Notes: generated by a model from the sequence alone, not told the origin. A stretch of 64,000 nt of DNA from CAUZWH01 sp965247665 (GCA_965247665.1 CBDFHH010000003.1:372001-436000), one strand, 5' to 3'. Counted from the stretch's first letter, positions 42,126 to 52,183 are shown. A program made the numbers and translations.

Positions 42126-43499
42126 TCAGAAGAAGTCGGGTCGTACCGAGAACAGCCGCTCGACCTTTTTCACGGCGTCCTTGAGCGCGAACAGCACGAC
42201 CTTGTCATTGGTTTCGATCACGGTATCACCCTTCGGAATGATTACGTCGTCGCTGCGCACGAGCGCCCCGATAATGACGTTCTGAATCCGGCTGTCCCGC
42301 AGCGCGGTCCCGGCGAGCCGCGAAGTCCGCAGGACCTCACCTTCGATCACTTCGGCGACGCCGTCGCCGACGCTGTACAGGCTGCGTATGCGACCACGCC
42401 GAACATGCTGGAGGATCGTCGAGACTGTCGACGCCCGCGGACTGACGACGACGTCCACCCCGAGTGAGTGGATCAGCGGGCTGTAGCTAATGTTGTTGAC
42501 CAGCGCGACGGCCGACTGGCATCCCGCGCGCTTGGCGATCAACGAAGCCAGGATGTTTACCTGATCGTCGTTGGTGACCGCGATAATCGCCTCGGTATTG
42601 CGAATGTTCGCTTCGTCGAGAATCTCCCGATCGAGAGTGTCGCCATGGAGCACGATCGCGCTCTCGAGCTGATCCGCGGCGCTCTCGGCTTGCTGAATGT
42701 CGACTTCGATCAGCTTGACGCGCACATCAGGCTGCTCGGTTTCCAGTTTTTTGGCGAGCAGCATGCCGATATTGCCGGCGCCGACAATGACGACGCTGCG
42801 CGCCTCGTGCTCCTCGTGCCCGAACGAGGCCATCGCACGGCCGACATGTTTGGAATCGACCGCAAAATACACCTCGTCGCCGGCGATCATCTCCTGGTCC
42901 GGACTCGGCACGAAAGTATGCTCGCCGCGAATGATGCCCATCACGCGGATGTGAAGATCCGGAAACAGTTCGGTCAGCTGTCGCAGAGGTGTGTCGATGA
43001 TCGGACATTTGTCGTCGATAAAGACCGAGATTACGCGGACCATACCCTCGGCAAATGGAAAGACGTCGCTCGCCCCGGGGATCTCCAGGCGGCGCATCAC
43101 GGCGTTGGCGACCTCCATCTCGGGCGAGATAATCACGTCGATGGGCATGTGGTCTCGCGAAAACAGGTCTCGCCAGGTCGACTGCAGGTAGTTTTGCGCG
43201 CTGACCCGAGCAATCTTGGTGGGAATCTTGAAGATCGAGTGCGCGACCTGGCAGGCAATCATGTTGATCTCGTCGGCATAGGTGACCGCGATAATCATGT
43301 CAGAATCGGACGCCCCCGCCCGTTCGAGGACATCCGGGTGCGAGGCGTGGCCGACCATGGCCTGCACATCCAGCGATTCGTTAACCCTCGCGATGAGCTC
43401 GCTCGACATATCGACGACGGTGACGTCGTTCTGCTCCGCGGCCAGCTGGCGTGCGATGTTGAAGCCAACCTGACCGGCGCCACAGACGAGTACCTTCAT
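42126..43499 (-). CDS. trkA: Trk potassium uptake protein, NAD-binding subunit TrkA
   Basis: This 457-residue peripheral membrane regulator has two tandem RCK units. The first Rossmann motif is VCGAGQVGFNIA at the N-terminus; the second is 'IVGAGNIGMLLAKKL' about residue 235. Each is followed by a TrkA-C domain. It binds NAD(H) and ATP/ADP and gates TrkH. The location after ntrX is conserved in this class, linking potassium uptake with the nitrogen regulators on one strand. Confidence 0.95.
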   Translation of the reverse strand: MKVLVCGAGQVGFNIARQLAAEQNDVTVVDMSSELIARVNESLDVQAMVGHASHPDVLERAGASDSDMIIAVTYADEINMIACQVAHSIFKIPTKIARVSAQNYLQSTWRDLFSRDHMPIDVIISPEMEVANAVMRRLEIPGASDVFPFAEGMVRVISVFIDDKCPIIDTPLRQLTELFPDLHIRVMGIIRGEHTFVPSPDQEMIAGDEVYFAVDSKHVGRAMASFGHEEHEARSVVIVGAGNIGMLLAKKLETEQPDVRVKLIEVDIQQAESAADQLESAIVLHGDTLDREILDEANIRNTEAIIAVTNDDQVNILASLIAKRAGCQSAVALVNNISYSPLIHSLGVDVVVSPRASTVSTILQHVRRGRIRSLYSVGDGVAEVIEGEVLRTSRLAGTALRDSRIQNVIIGALVRSDDVIIPKGDTVIETNDKVVLFALKDAVKKVERLFSVRPDFF

Positions 43500-43547
43500 C
43501 GATCAGTCTTTCGCGTTGCGAGGGTGAGCCGGACCGAAGGGTCTGAA

Positions 43548-44945
43548 TTAATTGTCGCGGCCGGCGCCGCGGTCCTCGGGGGTAACCCCGAGCACTTTGA
43601 GCTTGCGGTGTAGAGCCGACCGCTCCATGCCGACGAAGCCGGCGGTGCGGGAGATGTTGCCGCCGAACCTGTTGATCTGAGCGACGAGGTATTCGCGCTC
43701 GAACGTCTCGCGGGCCTCGCGCAACGACATGCTCATAAGCACCTCATTGCCGTTGCGGCGCAGTGCCGTCAGCGTTTGCGTTTGCACGCCGATTTCCGCG
43801 GGCAGCGTCGAAGCCGTGATCGGCACATCCGAATCTCCGGGTGCCATGATCAGCAAGCGCTCGACGAAATTCCTGAGTTCACGAACGTTGCCCGGCCAAT
43901 CGTAGGATTGCAGCGCCGCAATCGCATCGTCGCTGATCGTACGCATGGACAGGCCGGAAACCTCGGCGGTGCGCTGTAGGAAGTAGCGGGCGAGGAGCGG
44001 AATGTCGTCGCGTCGGTTGGACAGAGCCGGCACCTGTATCGGCACGACCGCAAGCCGATGATAGAGGTCCCGGCGGAAACGTCCCACGCTGATTTCGGCT
44101 GCGAGGTCCCGGTTGGTGGCGGTAACCACGCGAACGTCGACGCTCACGTGACCGCGGCCGCCCACGCGCTCGAACGATTGCTCCTGGAGAACGCGCAGGA
44201 TCTTAGCCTGTGTTTCGAGCGGCATGTCAGCGACCTCGTCGATAAACAAGGTCCCGCGGTGGGCCTGCTCGAAGGTTCCGGTGCGGCGGCTTTCCGCCGA
44301 CTCGGTACCAAACAGCTCGATCTCCATTCGCTCGGGCGCCATGCTCGCGGCATTGACGACAACGAACGGGTGGCTGGCACGGCGTGAGCGCGCATGGAGC
44401 ATGTGTGCGACAACTTCTTTGCCGGAGCCGGGCGGCCCGCTGATGAGGATTCGGCTACCGGTTGGAGCGACTTTCTCAATCGCCTGGCGCAGAGTATTCA
44501 TGACGCTCGACTCGCCCACCAGCTCACTCGGCCGGCCAACCCGCAAACGCAGCTCTTCGTTTTCGCGTTGCAGGCGCGCGGTTTCAATGGCACGGCCGAC
44601 AACCAGAAACAGCTGATCGCTTTTGAAGGGCTTCTCGATGTAGTCGTAGGCGCCACGCTTGATGGCGGATACGGCGGTTTCGATATTGCCGTGGCCGCTG
44701 ATCATCACCACCGGCAAACCGGGGTAGCTGTGGGTCACGATGTCGAGCAGTCCCAGTCCGTCGCATTCGCTTCCCTCGAGCCAGATGTCGAGCAGAAGAA
44801 GCGACGGGGGTTGCTCATTGATGGCGGCTATCGCCTCGACACTGTTCGCGGCGGCCCGTGTCTCATAACCCTCATCGGACAAGATACCGGCGACCGTTTC
44901 GCGGATATCTACTTCGTCGTCGACAATGAGAATGTCATGTGCCAT
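43548..44945 (-). CDS. ntrX: Nitrogen regulatory response regulator NtrX
   Basis: This 465-residue response regulator has an N-terminal receiver with the phospho-Asp in 'LLLLDIWLEGSE', a AAA+ domain with Walker A GPPGSGKEVV and 'GTLFIDEVADMP', and a C-terminal Fis-type helix-turn-helix 'GNISRTAGFVGMERSALHRK'. The sigma54-contact loop is replaced by 'GTESAESRRTGTFEQ', as in other NtrX proteins, which do not act as classical sigma54 activators. It follows the sensor ntrY by 15 bases. NtrYX links redox, envelope and nitrogen signals in alphaproteobacteria. Confidence 0.95.
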   Translation of the reverse strand: MAHDILIVDDEVDIRETVAGILSDEGYETRAAANSVEAIAAINEQPPSLLLLDIWLEGSECDGLGLLDIVTHSYPGLPVVMISGHGNIETAVSAIKRGAYDYIEKPFKSDQLFLVVGRAIETARLQRENEELRLRVGRPSELVGESSVMNTLRQAIEKVAPTGSRILISGPPGSGKEVVAHMLHARSRRASHPFVVVNAASMAPERMEIELFGTESAESRRTGTFEQAHRGTLFIDEVADMPLETQAKILRVLQEQSFERVGGRGHVSVDVRVVTATNRDLAAEISVGRFRRDLYHRLAVVPIQVPALSNRRDDIPLLARYFLQRTAEVSGLSMRTISDDAIAALQSYDWPGNVRELRNFVERLLIMAPGDSDVPITASTLPAEIGVQTQTLTALRRNGNEVLMSMSLREARETFEREYLVAQINRFGGNISRTAGFVGMERSALHRKLKVLGVTPEDRGAGRDN

Positions 44946-44960
44946 TGGGTCGTTCGAGGG

Positions 44961-47216
44961 CTACGCGCTCTTGCGAGGAACGACCGCAGCATTGACGTGA
45001 TGCGCCGCCAACCGGTCGACGATGATCCGCACCTCCGCGCCGCCATTCTTCCGATTTGCCAACTCCAAGCGTCCCCCGTGGTCGACGACGATCTTCGTCA
45101 CAATTGCGAGGCCGAGACCTGTTCCCTTCTCGCGCGTGGTTACATAGGGTTCGGTGATGCGGTCACGCTGCGCGCTGGGAAGGCCGACGCCGTTATCGGC
45201 GACGCTGATCTCCACCTCGTCCTCCCCGGCGACAATCCGCACGCAAATCTCGCCCTTTGATCTGCGCTCGGCGTTGTCGTGCTCGGCGATTGCTTCAGCG
45301 GCGTTTTTCAGGAGGTTGGTGAGAACCTGGCCCATCTGGGCTGCATCGCAGTTAACGATAACCGGATTCGCCGGCAAATCCTCGACATAGCGGATCTCGC
45401 CATGGGCCATCCGCTCGAGAACGATTGCCTGCCGGGCGATGGCAACGGTGTCTTCGGGCTTGAAATCCGGGGTCGGCATCCGCGCGAAAGACGAGAATTC
45501 GTCAACCATCCGCCCGATATCGACAACGTGCCGAATGATCGTGTCGGTGCAGCTGCGGAAGGTCGACGGATCGCTGCTGATCTCGTCGAGATATTTACGC
45601 TTCAGCCGTTCCGCCGACAGTTGAATGGGCGTAAGCGGATTCTTGATTTCGTGGGCAATGCGCCTGGCAACCTCCGACCACGCCGCAGCGCGTTGTGCTG
45701 ATACCAATTCGGTTACGTCGTCGAAGGTAACGACGTAACCGATCTTGCGGCTTTCCGCATATTGCGCGCCGACCCGGACCAGGAGATTTCTCTGCCGTCG
45801 GCCCCGTTCGATATTGACTTGTCCTTCCGCGGTGCGCTCGGGGCGGTTCTGGATCTCCAGCAAGAGGGAGTCCATTTCCGGCACGATCTCGGCGAGTTTG
45901 CATCCGACGATCGTTTCAGGGTCGACGTCGAGCAGCACGGTCGCCGAGTGATTGGGCAGCGTGACCTTGCCGTCGGCGTCGAGGCCGACAACGCCGGATG
46001 TCACGCCGGCTAGAACGGCCTCTGTGAAGCGGCGTCGTAGATCGAGCTGACGATTCGCCTCGACCAGTTTGCCGCGCTGGACGTCGAGTTGTTGTGTCAT
46101 TCGGTTGAACGATCGGATCAAACTCCCGATTTCGTCATCGTCGCGCGGCTCCGGAATCTTGACGTTGAAAGTCCCGCCGCGAACCTGATCCGCCGCACTG
46201 ATCAAAGATCCAATCGGCGTGACGAGCCGGTTCGCGAATGCCAGACCCAGCCAAATCGCCGCCAACAGGAGCAACAACGCGACCACCATGAACGTCATCA
46301 CGAAAGTTATCTGAATGAACGAACGCTCGCCCTCGGCCTGCTCATATTCGGCGACCGCGCGCCGGTTCTCTTCAACATGAGCGATAACGCGCGGATCGAC
46401 GGTGCGTCCGACATAAAGAAAAGCGTCACCGGGACCGCGCAGTTTTACCAGCGCCCGCACCAGATCACTGTTCCTGGCAAACAGGATCGGCTCACCTTCG
46501 TTCTCGCGGGCCGCGTCAATCGCTTCCGTCGGTATCTCCCGATAGTCCAGCGTGTAACTCAGCGCCGTACGTGCGACCAACCCGGTGCGTGGATCAAACA
46601 CGATCGCCTCCGAAAGACGGCGCAGCGCAACCTGGGTCGAGAGCACGCGATTGTAGAAAACGGGGTTGCGATAGTAGGCGTCCGCCACTTCGTTGAGGTC
46701 GTGGACCATGGCGATCGCGTCGCCGCGTACCAGTTTTCCGTGCTCCTGCATGTAGGCTTCGGCAACGAAAACCGAGGTCGAGAGAGCGGTCTTAACGCGC
46801 TCATTGAACCAGTCATGGATGCCGAAGTTCAGGAACAAAGCCGAAAACACGGCGATGATGATCGTCGGGGTGACGGCCACCACGCTGAACAGAGCCGCCA
46901 AGCGACCATGTATGCGTGATCCCGCGGAGCCGCGACGGCGTTCGACCCAGAGCTGAACCAACCTGCGCGCGATGAGGCCGCTGAGCGAGAGCAGTATTAC
47001 GAGATTGACTAGGAGCAGCGGCACGACCGATGCCGGCTTCAGACCGAAGGGTCCGGAATCCTGAAACACCGCATAGGTCGCAAAGCCCGAGATGACCGCG
47101 GCAACCGACAGCGCTATGGCGAGTTTGCGCGACAAGCTATGGCGCAGGGCCCAATTCCTTATTTGGAACCACCGCTCGCCGCGTTCCGCGCCGGCCGAAT
47201 CCGTCTCGCTGACCAC
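44961..47216 (-). CDS. ntrY: Nitrogen regulation sensor histidine kinase NtrY
   Basis: This 751-residue membrane histidine kinase has several N-terminal transmembrane segments (around 'LAIALSVAAVISGFATYAVF', 'LLLVNLVILLSLSGLIA' and 'VVAVTPTIIIAVFSALFL'), a periplasmic loop, a further helix near residue 305, a HAMP domain, a PAS domain ('GLDADGKVTLPNHSA'), an H-box RRIAHEIKNPLTPIQL and an ATPase domain with N-box 'LTNLLKNAAEA' and 'TTREKGTGLGLAIV'. The start is a GTG. Everything needed for kinase activity is present, in contrast to the damaged NtrB nearby. Confidence 0.95.
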   Translation of the reverse strand: MVSETDSAGAERGERWFQIRNWALRHSLSRKLAIALSVAAVISGFATYAVFQDSGPFGLKPASVVPLLLVNLVILLSLSGLIARRLVQLWVERRRGSAGSRIHGRLAALFSVVAVTPTIIIAVFSALFLNFGIHDWFNERVKTALSTSVFVAEAYMQEHGKLVRGDAIAMVHDLNEVADAYYRNPVFYNRVLSTQVALRRLSEAIVFDPRTGLVARTALSYTLDYREIPTEAIDAARENEGEPILFARNSDLVRALVKLRGPGDAFLYVGRTVDPRVIAHVEENRRAVAEYEQAEGERSFIQITFVMTFMVVALLLLLAAIWLGLAFANRLVTPIGSLISAADQVRGGTFNVKIPEPRDDDEIGSLIRSFNRMTQQLDVQRGKLVEANRQLDLRRRFTEAVLAGVTSGVVGLDADGKVTLPNHSATVLLDVDPETIVGCKLAEIVPEMDSLLLEIQNRPERTAEGQVNIERGRRQRNLLVRVGAQYAESRKIGYVVTFDDVTELVSAQRAAAWSEVARRIAHEIKNPLTPIQLSAERLKRKYLDEISSDPSTFRSCTDTIIRHVVDIGRMVDEFSSFARMPTPDFKPEDTVAIARQAIVLERMAHGEIRYVEDLPANPVIVNCDAAQMGQVLTNLLKNAAEAIAEHDNAERRSKGEICVRIVAGEDEVEISVADNGVGLPSAQRDRITEPYVTTREKGTGLGLAIVTKIVVDHGGRLELANRKNGGAEVRIIVDRLAAHHVNAAVVPRKSA

Positions 47217-47325
47217 TACCTTACCGTCGAATCTAGCAGTCCGTCTGGCGCGGCGACCGCGTGCTGCAACAGCGCAAGTCGGACCTTGCGAGGGCTAAAC
47301 CTAACACAGGTGTTGCCCGGTTACA

Positions 47326-48777
47326 TCACCGCGGTTGCCGCCGGGCGCCGCGCGACCCGCCGCTTATCCCAAGCTCTCGCATTTTCTTGCGGAGAGTGTT
47401 GCGGTTGAGCCCCAGGAGGCGCGCCGCCTGTACCTGGTTTCCGCGCGTTGCGGCAAGGCTCATTTCGATCATCGGACGTTCGATTTCCCGCAGCACTCGG
47501 CCGTAGAGCCCGCTCGGCGGCAACCCACCACCATGGGCGGCAAAGTACTTGCTTAGGTGACGCTCGACCGCGGTGCCGAGGCTCTCATCCAGTGCCTCTA
47601 CGCCCGACGCCCCCCTGCCCGCTTCCTCCAGCGCCAATACGACCGCAGGAAGGCCGATGTGATCCTCGCTGTGCAGAGCCATCATCCGACGTATCAGGTT
47701 TTGGAGTTCGCGGACATTGCCGGGCCAAGCATGCGCCATGAGGCGCTCGACTGCGGCTCGATCGAAGGTTTTAGCGGGTAGACCTTGATGGGCGGCTTCA
47801 ATCAGAAAATGTCGCACGAGATCGGGGATGTCCTCGGGTCGCTCGCGCAACGGGGGGATTCGCACGGGCACCACGTCGAGGCGGTAGTAAAGGTCCTCGC
47901 GGAAGCGGGCCTGCCGGACAAGAGTGGACAAATCACGGTTCGACGCAGCGACAATACGTACATCGGTCGCAATCGGTTCGCTTGCGCCAAGCGGCGTGAA
48001 CTCCGACTGTTGCAGTACACGCAGCAATCGGGTTTGGGCGTCCAGCGGCATTTCTCCGATTTCGTCGAGGAATAGCGTCCCGCCGTGTGCTTGGGCAAAT
48101 CGGCCCGGCGTTCGCCGGTGCGCGCCCGCAAACGCACCGCGCTCGAAACCAAAGAGCTCGGCTACCACGAGTTCGTGCGGGATCGCCGCCATGTTGACGG
48201 CGACAAAAGGGCCGGAACGTCGCTGACCACAATCATGGAGGGCGCGGGCGACGAGCTCCTTCCCGGTTCCCGACTCACCCGAAATTAGAACCGCGAGGTC
48301 GTCGGTTCCCACCACGCGCGCCATGGTCCGAAAGACCTCTTGCATCGCCGGGGAGCGGCCGACGATGGGACTATCCTCTTCACCCCCAATCGGTCGCGTC
48401 AGCGTCGGAGCCGGCCGCCCCCAACCTTCAAGGGATAGATTAATTACATTAATTAGTTGCTTGATATCAAAAGGTTTAGAGAGGTATTCAAACTCACCTC
48501 TTTTGGTGGCCGTCAGGAGCGTGGAGCGGGCGCTCATGACCACGATCGGCAGTTCCGGACGCACCTCCCTGATTTGAGCCAGCAGCTCGAGCCCATCGCC
48601 ATCCGGCATGACCACGTCCGTGACGACCACGTCGCCCTCGCCATCGACGACCCACTCCCAAAGCGTTTGCGCGGAGGCCGTGGTACGAACATCGTAGCCG
48701 CTGCCGGTCAAGGCCCGATCGACGACCGTGCAGACATTCGCGTCATCGTCGGCGACGAGGATCGTTTCGCCGCTCAT
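47326..48777 (-). CDS. ntrC: Nitrogen regulation response regulator NtrC, with GAFAGA loop
   Basis: This 483-residue regulator has a receiver domain with D54 in 'VVTDVVMPDGDG', a AAA+ domain with Walker A GESGTGKEL and Walker B 'GTLFLDEIGEMP', and a C-terminal Fis-type HTH ('GNQVQAARLLGLNRNTLRKK'). The loop that contacts sigma54 reads GAFAGA at residues 214-219, in place of GAFTGA. The Thr is highly conserved and its loss usually hurts sigma54 activation. The frame is open from 48828, but MSGETI at 48777 overlaps the ntrB stop by 4 bases (ATGA) and is the start. The kinase partner gene just upstream is damaged. Confidence 0.93.
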   Translation of the reverse strand: MSGETILVADDDANVCTVVDRALTGSGYDVRTTASAQTLWEWVVDGEGDVVVTDVVMPDGDGLELLAQIREVRPELPIVVMSARSTLLTATKRGEFEYLSKPFDIKQLINVINLSLEGWGRPAPTLTRPIGGEEDSPIVGRSPAMQEVFRTMARVVGTDDLAVLISGESGTGKELVARALHDCGQRRSGPFVAVNMAAIPHELVVAELFGFERGAFAGAHRRTPGRFAQAHGGTLFLDEIGEMPLDAQTRLLRVLQQSEFTPLGASEPIATDVRIVAASNRDLSTLVRQARFREDLYYRLDVVPVRIPPLRERPEDIPDLVRHFLIEAAHQGLPAKTFDRAAVERLMAHAWPGNVRELQNLIRRMMALHSEDHIGLPAVVLALEEAGRGASGVEALDESLGTAVERHLSKYFAAHGGGLPPSGLYGRVLREIERPMIEMSLAATRGNQVQAARLLGLNRNTLRKKMRELGISGGSRGARRQPR

Positions 48778-49888
48778 GGAACGCGACCTGAACCCTTCTG
48801 GCGCCGCGCATCGACAACCGGCCAGCACACCCGAAATTCGGTCCCCGTCTCGTCGCTAGTTAAATCAACGCTGCCACCATGCTCGGCAACGACCTTGGCG
48901 ACCCAAGCAAGCCCGAGCCCCGTGCCTCTTGCCCGCACAGTTACGAAAGGATCGAAAACGTAGGGTCGTACCGCCGCCGGAATGCCGCTGCCGTTGTCCC
49001 GGACGCTTACCTCAAGCGGGATATGCATGCGGTCGCCGCCGTTGACCCGCACATCATGCCGGTAGCGAGTCGCAATCATCACCCGTCCGCCATGATCCGG
49101 CAGTGCGGCGACGGCGTTCTTGACGAAGCTGAGAAACACCTGGAGGAGCTGGTCGTGATCACCGATCGCCACCGGCAGTGCGGGGGCGTACTCGGTCAGA
49201 AAGGTTACCTCGGCGGCAAATCCCGATCGCGCGAGTCCGAGCACGCGCTTCAACGCCGCGTGAACGTTAACCGGTTGACGCAACAGGATAGGCCCGGCCA
49301 TGGCATCCATGCGCTCGACGAGACTGCAGACCCGATCGCACTCGTTGCGAATCAGTTTCGTCAGGTTCTGGTCGTCCTCGGCGAGGCCGGCTTGAGCAAT
49401 TGAGCCGCGCGAATTCCAGCCCGCGGCTTCCCTATTTCGTGCGCGAGCATTGCCGACATCGCACCGATCTATTTCACCAGGCCAGGGCTTCGGCTATACC
49501 CGTCGAGACTCCCAGCTAGACCGGATGTTGCGTTTATAAGAACGACGATCGCTTCGCTGCCATCGTCGATCGGTGCAGCTTGCTGCCCGAAACGGCCTCG
49601 GTTTCCCGCAAGGTCGAGTTCCGCCGCGCGATCAACAACAACGACGCCGCGTGCTTGAGCCTGCGTGACCAGCGCCGCCAAGGGGTTGTCGAAACCGACG
49701 GCATTCGCAAGTGGCAGTCCGCGAAGCTGGTCGATGCCGTTGCGGAGAAAGTCCTTGCCGGCGTGATTGACGAAACCGATTCGTAGTTCGCGATCCACGA
49801 CCAGGATCGGCGGAGCGATCGCGAACAGGACTGCCGTTGCGGTCGTCTCCACCGATTCCCCGTACAATTCGGACCGCGCCGTGCTCAC
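48774..49888 (-). pseudogene. ntrB: Nitrogen regulation sensor kinase NtrB, disrupted
   Basis: The GTG start at 49888 overlaps the dusB stop (GTGA). A PAS domain reads normally to 'GYSRSPGLVK', then a TAG at 49469-49471 stops it. In the same frame the H-box follows as 'IGAMSAMLAHEIGKPRAGIR' (phospho-His at 49439-49441), where HEIKNPLSGIRGAAQLL is expected; the Asn-Pro-Leu part is altered and one codon is missing. At about 49391-49397 the frame shifts. The next piece (QAGLAEDDQNLTKLI) continues into an intact ATPase domain with N-box 'FVKNAVAAL' and GTGLGLAWVAK. A short product from 49310 would lack the H-box. Either true decay or sequence error in this 80-bp patch is possible. Confidence 0.8.
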
Positions 49889-50877
49889 GCGACCATCGCT
49901 TCGTTGGCGCGCGAAAAGAAGTCGCCAATCAGCCGTTTGACGGTGTCGGCGTCGCCGCAGTGATTGACTGCGGTGCGAAAATTCGTCGCGTTCGCAATGC
50001 CTTTGGCATACCAGCCGATATGCTTGCGAGCGGTCCGCACTGCGATGTCACGGCCATAAAACGACAGCATGGCCTCGTAGTGCTCGAGCAGGAGGTTGCG
50101 CCGCTCGTCGAGATCAGGATCCGGAGTGACGCGCCCGTGCCGTAGAAACTCGATGACCTGGCGCAGGAACCACGGACGCCCATAGCACGCACGCCCGATC
50201 ATGACACCGTCCGCTCCCGACTCTTCAAGCGCCCTGGTCACGTTGTCGAGGGTGGTGATATCGCCGTTGACGACAACCGGAATGGAAACCGCCTCCTTGA
50301 CCTCGCGCACGAACCGCCAATCCGCCCGTCCTTCGTAGAACTGGCACCGCGTGCGGCCATGCACGCTGATCATCTTGACACCACAATCCTGGGCAATCCG
50401 CGCCAGTTTGGGAGCGTTTCGACTGGCGTCGTCCCAACCCGTGCGCATCTTCAGCGTAACCGGCAAATCCACCGCGGCGACCGTGGCCCAAATGATGCGC
50501 GCCGCGAGTTGCTCCTGCTTCATCAGCGCGGATCCGGCGTAGCCATTGACGACCTTCTTCGCTGGACACCCCATGTTGATATCGACGATAGCGGCCCCGC
50601 GATCGGCATTGAGGCGAGCAGCTTCGGCCATCACCTCGGGCTCACACCCGGCCAGCTGAACCGCCATAGGATATTCGTCGGCGGCGTGCTGAGCCTGCCG
50701 CATCGACCGGCGCGTCGCACGGATCATCGCCTGGCTGGCAACCATCTCCGATATTACGAGCCCCGCGCCCAGTTTCTTCACCAAACGCCGAAACGGCATA
50801 TCGGTGACACCCGACATCGGTGCAAGGATGACCGGGTCGTTAAGCTGAATTGAACCAATACGAATCGTCACCGGCAT
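49885..50877 (-). CDS. dusB: tRNA-dihydrouridine synthase B
   Basis: This flavoenzyme of about 330 residues reduces uridines in tRNA D-loops. Markers are 'LAPMSGVTDMPFRRL' at the N-terminus, the catalytic Cys in 'NMGCPAKKVVNGYAGSAL', FMN-binding 'TLKMRTGWDD', 'SVHGRTR' and 'VVNGDITT'. A TTG at 50883 is possible, but the ATG at 50877 (MPVTIRIG) is the better start. The dusB-ntrB-ntrC order is conserved in proteobacteria. The gene diverges from ispDF over 136 bases, where both promoters must lie. Confidence 0.94.
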   Translation of the reverse strand: MPVTIRIGSIQLNDPVILAPMSGVTDMPFRRLVKKLGAGLVISEMVASQAMIRATRRSMRQAQHAADEYPMAVQLAGCEPEVMAEAARLNADRGAAIVDINMGCPAKKVVNGYAGSALMKQEQLAARIIWATVAAVDLPVTLKMRTGWDDASRNAPKLARIAQDCGVKMISVHGRTRCQFYEGRADWRFVREVKEAVSIPVVVNGDITTLDNVTRALEESGADGVMIGRACYGRPWFLRQVIEFLRHGRVTPDPDLDERRNLLLEHYEAMLSFYGRDIAVRTARKHIGWYAKGIANATNFRTAVNHCGDADTVKRLIGDFFSRANEAMVA

Positions 50878-51013
50878 CCCCAACGGCTGGGCTGATTTCG
50901 TGAATTTTGCGAATCTGCCTCTTTCTTAGGCAACATTATCTCGACTGACAACGTTGTTTGGTGATTTCAAACCATTTACCGCTATAACGGGGCCAACGCG
51001 AACGCGAGGCTCC

Positions 51014-52183
51014 ATGTCGATCGCCGCTCTTATCGTAGCCGCTGGCTCCGGCGAGCGTTTCGCCGGCGATACACCAAAACAGTTCTGCAGGCTCGCCGGC
51101 GAGCCGTTGCTGCGCCATTGCGTCGCCGCGTTTACCCGGCATCCCGGCGTCGATCGCATCGACGTCGTGCTCAATCCCGATCACGAAAGGTACTATGAAA
51201 CCGCGTTGGCAGGGCTTGATGTGGCCGTCGTCGCGGGCGGCGCTACGCGTCGCGAATCGGTCTTCCGAGGCCTTCGCCGCCTAACGGTCGATCCGCCCGA
51301 GCACGTGTTGATTCATGATGGCGCGCGCCCGCTGGTCGACCACGCGACGATCGACCGCGTCCTCGCAGGGTTGACCGACCACGATGCCGTGGTTCCGGCT
51401 TTGCCGATTTCCGATTCGATCAAACGGGTCGGCGCGGCGGGAATCGAGGCGACCATAGATCGAGACGGGTTGTGGCGCGCCCAAACACCGCAGGGCTTTC
51501 GATTTACCACCATTCTCGCGGCCAACGAGAGCGTTGCACGAGACGCCCACCACGATGACGACGCGTCGATCGCTCTGGCGGCCGGTGGCCGGGTCGCTGT
51601 GGTGAATGGATCGGAGTCGAACTTAAAGGTCACCTTCTCCGAAGACCTGACCCGGGCAGAGCGTCTATTTTACGCGCGTCTTGGTGACATTCGCGTTGGC
51701 AGCGGCTTCGACACCCACCGTCTCGTCGCCGGTGATCGAATCCGCCTATGTGGTGTCGACATTCCCGCGAACGCCGCGCTGGGGGGCCATTCCGACGCCG
51801 ACGTCGCGCTTCACGCCATTACCGATGCGCTGCTGGGCGCGGTCAGCGAGGGCGATATCGGCACCCACTTTCCACCCCACGAGCCACGCTGGCGCGACAT
51901 CGATTCGCAGATTTTTTTAAGTCACGCGGGTGATCTGGTGCGACGGCACGGCGGATTGGTGAGTCATATCGACCTCACGCTCATCTGCGAGCACCCCAAG
52001 ATCGAACCGCACCGCCAGGTCATGCGCGAGACTGTTGCCAGCCTACTGTCTTTGCCGGTCGCACGAATCAGCATCAAAGCGACCACGACGGAAAAGCTCG
52101 GCTTCCTTGGCCGCGGCGAAGGCGTCGCGGCGCAAGCTACGGCGACGGTTCGATTACCCTTTGCCGATCGGGATGAAGCGTGA
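51014..52183 (+). CDS. ispDF: Bifunctional IspD/IspF isoprenoid biosynthesis enzyme
   Basis: This 389-residue fusion covers two steps of the MEP pathway. The IspD half (about 1-225) has AALIVAAGSGERF and 'PKQFCRLAGEPLLRHC' for CTP binding, with 'HDGARPLVD'. The IspF half (about 231-389) has GSGFDTHRL with metal Asp and His, 'GGHSDADVALHAITDALLG' and 'IKATTTEKLGFLGRGEG'. IspD makes CDP-methylerythritol and IspF cyclises the phosphorylated form. The fusion is common in alphaproteobacteria. The open frame begins at 50954, but the ATG at 51014 fits IspD. The stop overlaps the pgpA GTG. Confidence 0.96.
   Translation: MSIAALIVAAGSGERFAGDTPKQFCRLAGEPLLRHCVAAFTRHPGVDRIDVVLNPDHERYYETALAGLDVAVVAGGATRRESVFRGLRRLTVDPPEHVLIHDGARPLVDHATIDRVLAGLTDHDAVVPALPISDSIKRVGAAGIEATIDRDGLWRAQTPQGFRFTTILAANESVARDAHHDDDASIALAAGGRVAVVNGSESNLKVTFSEDLTRAERLFYARLGDIRVGSGFDTHRLVAGDRIRLCGVDIPANAALGGHSDADVALHAITDALLGAVSEGDIGTHFPPHEPRWRDIDSQIFLSHAGDLVRRHGGLVSHIDLTLICEHPKIEPHRQVMRETVASLLSLPVARISIKATTTEKLGFLGRGEGVAAQATATVRLPFADRDEA

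Noticed and set aside
42468..43613. 381-codon + strand frame opposite trkA
   Set aside because: It is antisense to trkA, which has two Rossmann motifs; the mirror frame is rich in Asp/Arg/His with no motif.
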